A stretch of 64,000 nt of DNA, taken from Massilia niastensis DSM 21313 (GTDB lineage Bacteria > Pseudomonadota > Gammaproteobacteria > Burkholderiales > Burkholderiaceae_D). The notes under the pieces were generated by a model. The model did no database searches. It saw only the letters and a list, made by a program, of their open reading frames with translations, and was not told the origin of the DNA. Where the stretch lies: positions 1 through 64,000 of the forward strand of contig NZ_KB908103.1 in NCBI RefSeq assembly GCF_000382345.1, given 5' to 3'. Below, one piece after another: positions 47,222-55,397 of this stretch; the stretch's first letter is position 1; the number at the start of each line of letters is the position of its first letter. Both the position numbers and the translations under genes were made by a program.

Positions 47222-48895
47222 CTATCGCCACTCATGCAAGGCAATCCCCGCAAACCCCTTCCACGCCCCGAACGTGCTCTCCAGCTTCGGCAGCAGCCTG
47301 GTGAGCGCCCCTTTGTCAGCATGGAAGGTCGTCGCCGATCCATCGATCCTGCGCGAACCGGTCAGCCTGAACGCCTGCGCCTGCGGATGCGACGCCGGTT
47401 CGCGCAGCAGCACCAGGAGCTGCTGCCCGCCCAGTTCGAACATCAGCATATCCCCCTTGGCCCCGGCCTCGAGCCGGCGATAGCGGCGCTGGACCTCGGC
47501 GCCGATCGGCCCGGCCTCGAGCGCGATGCGCACCTGCTTGCCGTGCGCCGCGGCCCAGTCCAGGAAGGGCACGGCGAAGCGGTAGATCTGCCCCGGATCG
47601 GTGCGGTAATCCATCACCGACAGCATGTCGGCATGCCGCGCCAGCTCGCGCAGCAGCTCGGTCTTGCTGTCCCACCAGAACGGCACCACGAACTCCAGCC
47701 GCATCGCGCCGGCCGCCTCGCGCAGCTGCGCGGCCAGTTCCAGGTAGCGGCGGTCGCGTTCCGACGGCGCCAGCACGTGGGCCGGGATCAGGTAGGGCTC
47801 GACGTCGAACTGCATGCCCTTCAGGCGCGCCGCCGGTTCCGCGGCCGCGTTGTAGGCCGCGTAGGCGCGCGCCCGCGCGGCGGTCGGGGCCTGCTGGGCC
47901 GGCATGATCATGTGCGGGTCGCCCTCGACCGCGGTGATCGCGATCCCGCGCGCGCCGGCGTCGCGCACGAAGGCGGCCAGCGCTTCCGGCTCCGCCACCT
48001 TGCCCTCGGCCAGCGGCACGGTGATGAACAGTTCGCCGATCTTTTCGGCCGCCGCCCAGTCGATCAGCGCCGCGCCGCGCTCGCGCCATTCGGTGCGGCG
48101 CCAGATCCAGGTCGAGCGCGGCGCGCGCGTGGCGGCGGCCGGCTCCAGGCTCAGGGCGTCGAGCGCCAGGCTGGCCGCCGCGTTCGGGCACAGCACCGTG
48201 AACTGGCGCCACTGGCCGGGCTCCAGCCCGCCGGGCAGGGGCAGGCGCGCGCTGGCCTGCCTGCCCGTCGCGGCAAGCGTGCCCATGTCGCGCGCGCCCT
48301 CGCGTTCGGCCAGCGCCGCGTCGGCAACCTGCCAGGCGAACTGGCCGCTGCCGGAAAAGCTTGCCTGCAGCCCCAGCTCGGCGCGCGGCAGGAACCAGGG
48401 GCCGCGCAGCAGCACGCCGGCGGGGCGGCTGCCGGCCTTGCAGTCGATGCGCAGACGGCCGTTCTCCAGGCGCGCCTGCACCCTTTCCTCGATGCCGAAA
48501 CTGCGCACCCCCATCGCGTCCAGCAGGTTGTCCCCGAACGGCATCGGTCCAGCCGGATCGGGCTCGGGCTTCGATGGCAGCAGGGTGTGCTCGCTGACGT
48601 CGAAACCGCCGTCCTTGTCGTCGCCCTGCAGCAGGATGGTCTGCTCCGGATTCGCGTCGCGCGGCAGCGGATACACCGCCTGGACGCGCGCGGCGTCCAG
48701 GCCCAGGCGCAGCGCGCGGCAGCCCGGGACGGCGGCGGCATCGACGACCACCGCGCGCAGGCGCGTCTCGTCCGGGGCGGTGATGCTGGTCCCCACGGCC
48801 CCGGCGGGCGCCCCGGCGGCGGGGCACAGGTGCAGGGTGGCGGCGTGGACGCCTGGCGCGCTCATGAGCAGGAAAGGAAGCAGGTAGCGGGACAT
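47222..48895 (-). CDS. Secreted protein with putative TIM-barrel glycosidase-like domain
   Basis: The product is 557 aa. It has a short signal peptide (MSRYLLPFLLMSAPGVHA), a beta-rich N-terminal half to about residue 265, then a domain with alternating strands and helices: TWIWRRTEWRERG, KIGELFITVPL, ARGIAITAVEGDPHMIM, LKGMQFDVEPYLIP (with D and E on one strand, as in glycosidase active sites), LSVMDYRTDP and VRIALEAGPIGAEV. I read this as a (beta/alpha)8-like hydrolase fold, not a named family. It lies 36 nt after the glycosyltransferase, suggesting a polysaccharide-trimming or -binding role. Confidence 0.65.
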   Translation of the reverse strand: MSRYLLPFLLMSAPGVHAATLHLCPAAGAPAGAVGTSITAPDETRLRAVVVDAAAVPGCRALRLGLDAARVQAVYPLPRDANPEQTILLQGDDKDGGFDVSEHTLLPSKPEPDPAGPMPFGDNLLDAMGVRSFGIEERVQARLENGRLRIDCKAGSRPAGVLLRGPWFLPRAELGLQASFSGSGQFAWQVADAALAEREGARDMGTLAATGRQASARLPLPGGLEPGQWRQFTVLCPNAAASLALDALSLEPAAATRAPRSTWIWRRTEWRERGAALIDWAAAEKIGELFITVPLAEGKVAEPEALAAFVRDAGARGIAITAVEGDPHMIMPAQQAPTAARARAYAAYNAAAEPAARLKGMQFDVEPYLIPAHVLAPSERDRRYLELAAQLREAAGAMRLEFVVPFWWDSKTELLRELARHADMLSVMDYRTDPGQIYRFAVPFLDWAAAHGKQVRIALEAGPIGAEVQRRYRRLEAGAKGDMLMFELGGQQLLVLLREPASHPQAQAFRLTGSRRIDGSATTFHADKGALTRLLPKLESTFGAWKGFAGIALHEWR

Positions 48896-48931
48896 CGGGT
48901 CAGCCCAGGGAAAAATAGAAGGATGGCGCGC

Positions 48932-50362
48932 TCACTTCTGCGTGCCGCTTTGCCAGGTGCCCTTGCGCTTCATCGCGCCCCAGCTCGATTCCTTCTGGGT
49001 CGCCCAGCGCCACATGCCGGTCAGGCGCCACCAGGAATTGAGCTGGCGGTAGCCGAAGTTCTCCAGGATCACGACGGCGCCCAGGACCAGCAGCTGCTTG
49101 CCGCGCGGGTAGATGTGGAAGGACATCTCTTCCAGCAGCAGGCCGGAGGCCGACAGCAGGATCCCGAGCCCGACCGCCACGAACAGGAAGGCGCCGAAGG
49201 CCTGCCACGAGATCAGGCCGGTGAAGAAGGCATAGGCCATGAAGGCGTAGCCGCCCAGCTCGACCAGCGGGCCGAGCCACTCGAACAGCAGCATGAAGGG
49301 GAAGGCCACCCAGCCGGGCACGCCGCCGTTGCGCGAGAACGGCAGGCCCCAGTTGGCGTTCAGGCTCTCGGCCAGGCCGCGCTGCCAGCGGATGCGCTGG
49401 TTCTTCAGCGTTTTGAAGTCTTCCGGGGCCTCGGTCCAGCATACCGGATCGGGCACGAACTCGATCCTGTAGGGCTGGCGCTTCTCGCGCAGCAGGCGGT
49501 GCATGCGCACCACCAGTTCCATGTCTTCGCCGATGGTGTCGCGCCGGTAGCCGCCGGCCAGCACCACCGCGTCCTTGCGGAACACGCCGAACGCGCCCGA
49601 GATGATCAGCATGCCGTTCATCGACGACCAGCCCAGGCGCCCGAACAGGAAGGCGCGCAGGTATTCGACCACCTGGAACAGCGCCCAGATGTTCTTCGGC
49701 AGGCCGACGTCGGTGAGGAAGCCGCCGCTGACCTTGCAGCCGTTGGCCACCCGCACCGTGCCGCCGGCCGCCACCACGGTGGGGTCGCGCAGGAAGGGTT
49801 CGGTGACCTTGGCCAGGCTGTCGCGCTGCAGGATCGAGTCGGCGTCCACGCCGCAGAACAGCGGGTAGCGCGAGGCGTTGATGCCGGCGTTGAGCGAGTC
49901 GGCCTTGCCGCCGTTGAGCTTGTCGATCACGCGCACGTTCGGGTAGCGCGTGGAGCGGTACACCTGGCGCACCTCTTTCGTCTGGAGCTGGCGCCGGTAG
50001 GCTTCGGGGAAGGGCAGCAGGGCGAACTCGCGCTTGAGGACGTCCAGGGTGCCGTCCTTCGAGCCGTCGTTGATGACGATGATCTCGAATTCCGCATAGC
50101 TCAGCTGGAGCATCGAGCGGATCGAGGCGGCGATCGTGGCTTCCTCGTTGTAGGCCGGGACCAGGATGCTGACCGGCGGCTCCAGGCCGGAATAGGCGCG
50201 CGGCAGCTCGGAAATGAACAGTTCCTGGCCCTTGCGGTGCAGCGAGCGCAGCGCGAACAGGTTGAGCGACAGGTAGCCGGCGTTCAGCGCGATGAAGTAG
50301 CAGAACACGAACCAGGTGATGAAATCGACCAGCAGCTGGCTGAAGTTCGGGCTGGACATCAT
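48932..50362 (-). CDS. Family 2 glycosyltransferase, membrane-bound (PgaC/BcsA-like)
   Basis: The product is 476 aa. The start is ATG 50362, overlapping the HEAT gene stop by four bases; a second ATG follows at once. An N-terminal helix, the GT2 catalytic core (EPPVSILVPAYNEEATIAAS, VINDGSKDG, FCGVDADS, TIGEDMEL and the QRIRW motif) and three or four C-terminal helices are all present. This is the layout of processive beta-glycan synthases such as poly-N-acetylglucosamine synthase. The sugar used cannot be told from sequence. No PilZ domain is visible. Confidence 0.88.
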   Translation of the reverse strand: MMSSPNFSQLLVDFITWFVFCYFIALNAGYLSLNLFALRSLHRKGQELFISELPRAYSGLEPPVSILVPAYNEEATIAASIRSMLQLSYAEFEIIVINDGSKDGTLDVLKREFALLPFPEAYRRQLQTKEVRQVYRSTRYPNVRVIDKLNGGKADSLNAGINASRYPLFCGVDADSILQRDSLAKVTEPFLRDPTVVAAGGTVRVANGCKVSGGFLTDVGLPKNIWALFQVVEYLRAFLFGRLGWSSMNGMLIISGAFGVFRKDAVVLAGGYRRDTIGEDMELVVRMHRLLREKRQPYRIEFVPDPVCWTEAPEDFKTLKNQRIRWQRGLAESLNANWGLPFSRNGGVPGWVAFPFMLLFEWLGPLVELGGYAFMAYAFFTGLISWQAFGAFLFVAVGLGILLSASGLLLEEMSFHIYPRGKQLLVLGAVVILENFGYRQLNSWWRLTGMWRWATQKESSWGAMKRKGTWQSGTQK

Positions 50363-51408
50363 GCGGTCTCCTCCTCGGCCAATACCTGTTCCAGCATGTC
50401 GGCGGCGAAGCGGTCGGTGACCGAGGCCCGCACCGCTTCCAGGTCGGCGCGGCTCAGCGCCGGCAGTTCGCGCAGGGCCTGGGCCGCGCGGTAGCGCACC
50501 CACCACTGCGGATCGGCCAGCAGCGCGGTGAGGCGCTCGGCGTCGGCCTTCTCGCCGATCCGTCCCAGGGCGCGCGCGGCCTGCACCCGCACCTGCCAGT
50601 CCTCGTGGCCGAGCAGGGCGCGCACGTCGCCGATGGTGTCGGGGGTGATGACGCTGCGCAGGCCGGCGATCACCACCGGCACGGCGCTGCTCCGCAGCGC
50701 GCCGGCCAGGACCGGGCCCGGCAGCGGCACGCGCAGCGCCTCGGCGATGCGCAGCGCGCGCGGCAGGCGTTCCTCCGGGAGCCCGGGCAGGATGCGGCCC
50801 AGCACCGCCGCGGTCGGGGCGGCGGCCTGCTGCAGGATGCCGGCCACGTGCGACAGCGCCCAGTCCTCGCGCTCGATGAACAGCGGGGTCAGGTAATCGG
50901 CGGCGGCATCCGGGTCGACCCGCACCAGCGCCCACAGGGCGGTCAGCGAGAGCGCGCTGTCGGCGAGGCCGGCCAGCGGCAGCAGGTGCGGCCAGGCGGC
51001 GCGGTCGCGCAGGTGTCCCAGCACCAGGGCCGCCAGCAGGCGTTCCTCGCGCGCGCCGCGCGCCAGCATGGTGCGCGCGAGCGCGTCCACGCCCAGGCTG
51101 CGCGCCATCTCGTTCAATGCCTCGGTGGCTTCGCCGCGCAGCGATCCCTGCAGGTGGACCCACAGGCGCAGGAAGGGCATGCGCTCGCGGGCGGACAGCG
51201 CCGGCAGCGCCGGGCTGTCGCCGACGATCACCTGGTTCAGCAGCGGGCGCCAGCGCGCCAGCACCCGCGCCTCGCGCCGCTCGCGGCGGCGCAGGGCCAG
51301 GCGCAGCAGGACGATCTGCACGCCCAGCAGCAGGGTCAGGCCCAGCGCGATGCTGCCGGTCCAGACGGCGATGGTGACGAAGCTGCTAGAAGACTGGGCG
51401 AGGGACAA
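50359..51408 (-). CDS. HEAT-repeat membrane-anchored protein
   Basis: The product is 349 aa with the start taken as TTG 51408 (AAGG ahead; no in-frame ATG or GTG nearby). One N-terminal membrane helix (WTGSIALGLTLLLGVQIVLL) is followed by alpha-helical HEAT/PBS-lyase-type repeats, clearest near the end (LLGHEDWQVRVQAARALGRI and LLADPQWWVRYRAAQALREL). Such repeats are docking surfaces. It sits between a single-domain response regulator and a glycosyltransferase, so it may relay a signal to the synthase. Confidence 0.8.
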   Translation of the reverse strand: MSLAQSSSSFVTIAVWTGSIALGLTLLLGVQIVLLRLALRRRERREARVLARWRPLLNQVIVGDSPALPALSARERMPFLRLWVHLQGSLRGEATEALNEMARSLGVDALARTMLARGAREERLLAALVLGHLRDRAAWPHLLPLAGLADSALSLTALWALVRVDPDAAADYLTPLFIEREDWALSHVAGILQQAAAPTAAVLGRILPGLPEERLPRALRIAEALRVPLPGPVLAGALRSSAVPVVIAGLRSVITPDTIGDVRALLGHEDWQVRVQAARALGRIGEKADAERLTALLADPQWWVRYRAAQALRELPALSRADLEAVRASVTDRFAADMLEQVLAEEETA

Positions 51409-51465
51409 GGTGGTCGCCTTTGCGGTCGTCGCGATAGACAGGGAACGGCGCCGGCGCCACGACCG

Positions 51466-51864
51466 TCATGGACCGGTCCTCAGGTGGCGGCGCACGCGCG
51501 CCAGCAGTTCGTTCGGCTGGAAGGGCTTGATCACGAAGTCGCTGGCGCCGGCGTCGAGGGCGCGCACGGTGTCGCGCTCGGTGTTCTTGGCGGTCAGCAT
51601 CAGGATCGGCACCGTCGCCCAGCCGGCCCGGTCGCGCACCAGGCGCACCAGCTCGAAGCCGTCCACGTAGGGCAGCATCACGTCGAGCAGGATCAGGTCG
51701 GGTACGCCCCCGGCCGTGGCGATGTGTTCGCTGGCGGCGCGGCCGTCGGCCAGGTGCGTGACGCGATAGCCCTGGCGCTCGAGCATGAAGCGCAGCACCT
51801 GGGCGATATGGTCGTCGTCTTCGACCACCAGCACCAGCGGCGGGGAAGAATTGTCGTTCTGCAT
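51466..51864 (-). CDS. Single-domain response regulator (CheY-like)
   Basis: The product is 132 aa from ATG 51864 (MQNDNSSPPLVLVVEDDDHI). It is a full receiver domain with the acidic pocket EDDD, the phospho-acceptor Asp in DLILLDVMLPYVDG, the conserved Thr in MLTAKN and the Lys in FVIKPF, and has no output domain. It would act through protein contact, perhaps with the HEAT protein encoded 57 nt downstream. Upstream at 51916-51940 is an inverted repeat GCTGCTAC/GTAGCAGC that could be an operator or hairpin. Confidence 0.9.
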   Translation of the reverse strand: MQNDNSSPPLVLVVEDDDHIAQVLRFMLERQGYRVTHLADGRAASEHIATAGGVPDLILLDVMLPYVDGFELVRLVRDRAGWATVPILMLTAKNTERDTVRALDAGASDFVIKPFQPNELLARVRRHLRTGP

Positions 51865-51915
51865 AAGTGTGTTCCGGTTGGCAGCCCCGATTATACCGAC
51901 GACTGCTGCCCTGGG

Positions 51916-51940
51916 GCTGCTACTGTTGCTACGTAGCAGC
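51916..51940. promoter_or_regulatory. Inverted repeat ahead of the response regulator
   Basis: GCTGCTAC (51916-51923) and GTAGCAGC (51933-51940) form 8-bp arms with a 9-nt gap; within it TGCTACGTAGCA (51927-51938) is a perfect 12-bp palindrome. It lies about 50 bp upstream of the response-regulator ATG, a plausible operator site. Confidence 0.3.
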
Positions 51941-51970
51941 ATGTCGGGATGGCATGCGGCGTAGCCCGTG

Positions 51971-52186
51971 TCAGCGGCGGCCGCGCAAGGGATCGAGCAG
52001 GGCGCGCAGGTCGTTATGATCGAGCTCGTACATCAGGGCCAGCAGCTGGCCCAGCTCGCCGCGCGGAAAGCCTTCGCGCGCGAACCAGCCGAGGTAATGG
52101 CCGGGCAGGTCGGCGATCTTGCGGCCCTTGTATTTGCCGTATGGCATCTCACGGACGAGGAGCAGTTGCAGGTGGTCGGAATTCAT
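51971..52186 (-). CDS. DUF3820 family protein
   Basis: The product is 71 aa, starting MNSDHLQLLLVREMPYGKYK at ATG 52186. It shows the compact DUF3820 pattern MPYGKYKGRKIADLPGHYLG followed by WFAREGFPRGELGQLLALMYEL. The family is small, cytoplasmic, widely conserved and without an established function; similarity to a nuclease-associated motif has been noted for related sequences, but I cannot confirm it. It is a single gene, divergent from the DUF1810 gene. Confidence 0.8.
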   Translation of the reverse strand: MNSDHLQLLLVREMPYGKYKGRKIADLPGHYLGWFAREGFPRGELGQLLALMYELDHNDLRALLDPLRGRR

Positions 52187-52246
52187 GGCGTGTGGCGCTT
52201 GTCTAACAGGCTTGACGTTGTAGCATGTCGGGACAGGGAGGGGAAT

Positions 52247-52666
52247 ATGGATACAGGTGTTGACCTTGAACGCTTCGTCCGGGCCCAGGCGCCGGTGTAC
52301 GACACGGTCGTGGCCGAACTGCGCGCCGGACACAAGCGCAGCCACTGGATGTGGTTCGTCTTTCCGCAGGTGGCAGGGCTGGGGAGCAGCGAGATGGCGC
52401 AGCGCTATGCGATCGCATCGAGCGACGAGGCGGCCGCCTACCTGGCGCATCCGCTGCTGGGGGCGCGCCTGCGCGAATGCGCCGCCATCGTGGCCGCCCT
52501 CGATACCGATACGATCGAGGACGTCTTTCCCCATCCGGACCAGCTCAAGTTCCACTCGTCGATGACGCTGTTTGCCGACGTGGCCCCGGACGAGGCGGTG
52601 TTCCAGGCCTGCATCGACAAGTACTACGACGGCCGCCCGGACCGCGACACGCTGGCCCGGCTCTAG
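52247..52666 (+). CDS. DUF1810 family protein
   Basis: The product is 139 aa, starting MDTGVDLERFVRAQAPVYDT at ATG 52247 behind GGGAGGGG. The DUF1810 signature is clear: KRSHWMWFVFPQVAGLGSSE, YAIASSDEAAAYLAHPLLG and FPHPDQLKFHSSMTLF. Proteins of this family are soluble, around 140 aa and of unknown function; they belong to the calpastatin-like group in some databases, without bacterial evidence. It ends just before the convergent small gene at 52673. Confidence 0.88.
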   Translation: MDTGVDLERFVRAQAPVYDTVVAELRAGHKRSHWMWFVFPQVAGLGSSEMAQRYAIASSDEAAAYLAHPLLGARLRECAAIVAALDTDTIEDVFPHPDQLKFHSSMTLFADVAPDEAVFQACIDKYYDGRPDRDTLARL

Positions 52667-52672
52667 TGGGTC

Positions 52673-53098
52673 TCAGGCCCGGGCGTACAGCGCTTCCAGC
52701 TCGTCCTTCCTGTCGCGCGTGGCGATGTGGAGGATGAGCGTCGTTTCCAGCGCCAGGGCGGGATGCCTGGCGCGGTGCCTGGCGAACCAGAAGACTTCCT
52801 CCAGGTCCTCGTCCTCGTCCCAGGTGGTCAGGACGCGCTTGTCTTCCGGGATGTCGTCGTAGTCGAAGGCTTCCAGCGCCGCGTCGTCGACCGACTCGGC
52901 CCAGCTTTCGCACTTCTTGCCCCAGGCCAGCAGGAAGCGGCAACCGGAGGCGACCAGCCAGCGGGCGGCGTCCCAGCGCCACATTTCGTCGGCGTCGTCG
53001 TCGACCACGAGGATGGCGGCAAACGGCGCGTGCCGTGCGATGTCCGGCAGCTCGCCTTCGGGAAGGATCTGCAGGTAAGTGAGGTGGGGCTTGTGCAT
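52673..53098 (-). CDS. Small acidic hypothetical protein
   Basis: The product is 141 aa, acidic and soluble. It begins MHKPHLTYLQILPEGELPDI and contains FAAILVVDDDADEMWRWDAA, LAWGKKCESWAESVDDA and TTWDEDEDLEEVFWFARHRA. The pattern matches an uncharacterised conserved family (I believe DUF7684), commonly found as a single gene. I see no enzymatic motif and give no function. Confidence 0.65.
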   Translation of the reverse strand: MHKPHLTYLQILPEGELPDIARHAPFAAILVVDDDADEMWRWDAARWLVASGCRFLLAWGKKCESWAESVDDAALEAFDYDDIPEDKRVLTTWDEDEDLEEVFWFARHRARHPALALETTLILHIATRDRKDELEALYARA

Positions 53099-53203
53099 CG
53101 GTTCATTCTGCGGGATGGGTCAAGATGCGCATTTTGACAGAAGCGCCGGGGGAGGGGGCATGCATGATCGACATGCGCGTACCGTGCCACGCAGCTTGTT
53201 GCG

Positions 53204-53209
53204 TATAAT
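53204..53209 (+). promoter_or_regulatory. -10-like TATAAT ahead of the NYN-LOTUS gene
   Basis: A consensus TATAAT 42 bp before the ATG at 53252, with no convincing -35 at the normal distance. Confidence 0.35.
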
Positions 53210-53251
53210 CGCCGCTAGCTTGTCCTATTATTACCAGAGAACAATAAACTC

Positions 53252-54826
53252 ATGGCTTCATCTTCCGACAATATCAGCATGGCGGTGTTTTGCGACTTCG
53301 AGAACGTCGCACTGGGCGTTCGCGACGCCAATTACGAAAAATTCGACATCAAGCCGGTGCTGGAGCGGCTGCTGCTCAAGGGCAGTATCGTCGTCAAGAA
53401 AGCCTACTGCGACTGGGACCGCTACAAGGGCTTCAAGTCGACGATGCACGAAGCGAACTTCGAGCTGATCGAGATCCCGCACGTGCGCCAGTCCGGCAAG
53501 AACTCGGCCGACATCCGCCTCGTGGTCGACGCCCTCGACCTGTGCTACACCAAGTCGCACGTGAACACCTTCGTCATCATCAGCGGCGATTCCGACTTCT
53601 CGCCGCTGGTCTCCAAGCTGCGCGAGAACGCGAAGCAGGTGATCGGCGTGGGCGTCAAGCAGTCGACCTCCGACCTGCTGGTGGCCAACTGCGACGAATT
53701 CATCTTCTATGACGACCTGGTGCGCGAGCAGCGCCGCGCCGCCGCCAAGCGCGACGAGCGCAAGGCCCAGCCCCAGGCCCGCCGTCCGAGCGACGACCGG
53801 CGCAAGGAAGAACTCGAGGCGCGCAAGGTGCAGGCGCTCGAGATGGTGGTCGAGACCTTCGATGCGCTGGTGTCCGAGCGCGGCGACTCCGGCAAGATCT
53901 GGGCGTCGCTGCTGAAGGACACCCTGAAGCGCCGCCGTCCCGATTTTTCCGAGACCTATTACGGCTTCCGCACCTTCGGCAACCTGCTCGAGGAAGCGCA
54001 GACGCGCGGCCTGTTCGAGTTCGGCCGCGACGAGAAGTCCGGCACCTATGTCTACCGCAGCGCGAATGCCCCGACCCTGATCCCCGCTGCCGAGACGGTG
54101 CCGGCGTCGGCGTCCGACGCGCTGGCGATCGAGGAGGCGCCTGCCTACGAGGCTGCCCAGGAAGAGCCGTCCGGCGCCGACTCGCGCCGCCGCGGCCGTG
54201 GCGGGCGCAGCGGGCGTGGCCGCGCCGAAGCGCCGGCGCCGGTGGAGGTGCCGGTGGAGGCGGCGGAAGCGGAGGTGCTGGAACTGACCACGGCGGGCGT
54301 CGGCGAACCCGCGCCGGCGCCGGAACAGGTCCAGGCGGATACGCGCCGCCGCGGCCGCGGCGGACGCAACCAGCGTGGCCGCGCCGAAGCGCCGCCGGTG
54401 CTGGAAGTGGTGGCGGAGGCGCCGGTGGAGGTGCCGTCGGACGTGGCGGAACCGGAGGTGCTGGAAGTGACCACGGCCGGCGTGGAAGCGCCGGCGCCGG
54501 CCGCCGGCCCGGCTGGCGACGATGCCGCGGCCCCGGCCAAGGAACGCCGCCGTCCGGCGCGCAAGCCGGCTGCGAAGAAGGCGGCGCGCGTCGCCGAGGT
54601 GGCGGCCGAGGACAATGCCGCTCCGGCGCCCGAGCCCGCGGCGCCGGCGCCTGTCGCCGAGGCGGTTGCAGAGGCTGTTGCCGAGGCGGGTGGCGAGGCC
54701 GGCGACGACGCCGACAAGTCCGCGCGCAAGAAACCGGTGCGCGGCGCCCACAAGGCGCCGGCCCGCAAGAGCGCGCCGCGCGGGCGCCGTCCGGCCAAGC
54801 CGAAAGGCACGCCGGACAACGGCTGA
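53252..54826 (+). CDS. NYN (PIN-like) and LOTUS domain protein with Arg/Gly-rich repeats
   Basis: The product is 524 aa. Residues 1-150 form a NYN/LabA-type PIN-like nuclease domain (AVFCDFENVALG, KNSADIRLVVDALDLCY and FVIISGDSDFSPLVSKL carry the acidic residues). Residues about 195-270 form an OST-HTH/LOTUS domain (DSGKIWASLLKDTLKRRRPD, YYGFRTFGNLLEEA). The rest is Ala/Pro/Glu-rich with two tandem units of about 55 aa, each starting RRRGRGGR.GRGRAEAP, and a basic Lys/Arg-rich end. Probably acts on RNA. Nucleotide composition of the tail is repetitive. Confidence 0.88.
   Translation: MASSSDNISMAVFCDFENVALGVRDANYEKFDIKPVLERLLLKGSIVVKKAYCDWDRYKGFKSTMHEANFELIEIPHVRQSGKNSADIRLVVDALDLCYTKSHVNTFVIISGDSDFSPLVSKLRENAKQVIGVGVKQSTSDLLVANCDEFIFYDDLVREQRRAAAKRDERKAQPQARRPSDDRRKEELEARKVQALEMVVETFDALVSERGDSGKIWASLLKDTLKRRRPDFSETYYGFRTFGNLLEEAQTRGLFEFGRDEKSGTYVYRSANAPTLIPAAETVPASASDALAIEEAPAYEAAQEEPSGADSRRRGRGGRSGRGRAEAPAPVEVPVEAAEAEVLELTTAGVGEPAPAPEQVQADTRRRGRGGRNQRGRAEAPPVLEVVAEAPVEVPSDVAEPEVLEVTTAGVEAPAPAAGPAGDDAAAPAKERRRPARKPAAKKAARVAEVAAEDNAAPAPEPAAPAPVAEAVAEAVAEAGGEAGDDADKSARKKPVRGAHKAPARKSAPRGRRPAKPKGTPDNG
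54170..54510 (+). repeat. In-frame tandem repeat encoding Arg/Gly-rich units
   Basis: Two imperfect copies of roughly 160 bp encode DSRRRGRGGRSGRGRAEAP...VLELTTAGV and DTRRRGRGGRNQRGRAEAP...VLEVTTAGV. They lie inside the NYN-LOTUS gene and keep the frame. They arose by tandem duplication (inference). Confidence 0.75.
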
Positions 54827-54917
54827 TGCAGCACCGGCGCGTGCGCCATGCACGCGCCGGCGATGCAATAATCGTCAGGCCTGCGGTGGTGCAGGCTGAC
54901 CGTCGAAGGAGCCTGCC

Positions 54918-55337
54918 ATGCGAGTGCCTGCCGCATTGTTGCTGTTGTCCGTGCTGGGCGGTCCGTCACTGGCGGCGCCGGCGGCCGACCACCCCATCCT
55001 CGGCATCTGGCGGCTCAGCCTGCCGGAACTGGGCTGCTCCGAAACCTACCGCTTCCGCGGCGACGGCACCACGCTCGTCACCAGCGCCGAGGAAGTATCC
55101 GAGAGCGAATTCAACATTCCCGACAAGCCCAGCGCCAAGGGCTTTTATCGCCTCGACGACCGCATCACCAAGGACAATGGCAAGAAGGATTGTTCCGGGA
55201 TGATCATGAAGGTCGGCACGCGCGCCACCAATTTCATCCGTTTTCATCCGTCCGGCGCGCTGTTCCTGATGTGCCAGGACGAGTCCATGGAGGCCTGCAT
55301 CGGGCCGTTCGAGCGCGTGAAGGGCGAGGAAGCCTAG
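54918..55337 (+). CDS. Secreted hypothetical protein
   Basis: The product is 139 aa with signal peptide MRVPAALLLLSVLGGPSLAA. The mature part begins HPILGIWRLSLPELGCSETY and holds four Cys, with RFRGDGTTLVTSAEE and KGFYRLDDRITKDNGKKDCS. This is a lipocalin-like or META-like small beta-protein pattern (GxW near the start), not a named family that I can confirm. The start ATG follows AAGGAG. Single gene. Confidence 0.75.
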   Translation: MRVPAALLLLSVLGGPSLAAPAADHPILGIWRLSLPELGCSETYRFRGDGTTLVTSAEEVSESEFNIPDKPSAKGFYRLDDRITKDNGKKDCSGMIMKVGTRATNFIRFHPSGALFLMCQDESMEACIGPFERVKGEEA

Positions 55338-55397
55338 CCCGTTCGGCGACGTCGCTTCCGGCTGGAATTGCGCAAGTGAAACCAACAGGAGAGTCGC

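Noticed and set aside
47216..50494. 1092-aa plus-strand open frame
   Set aside because: Antisense to the barrel-like protein and the glycosyltransferase, both of which have clear motifs; no domain visible.
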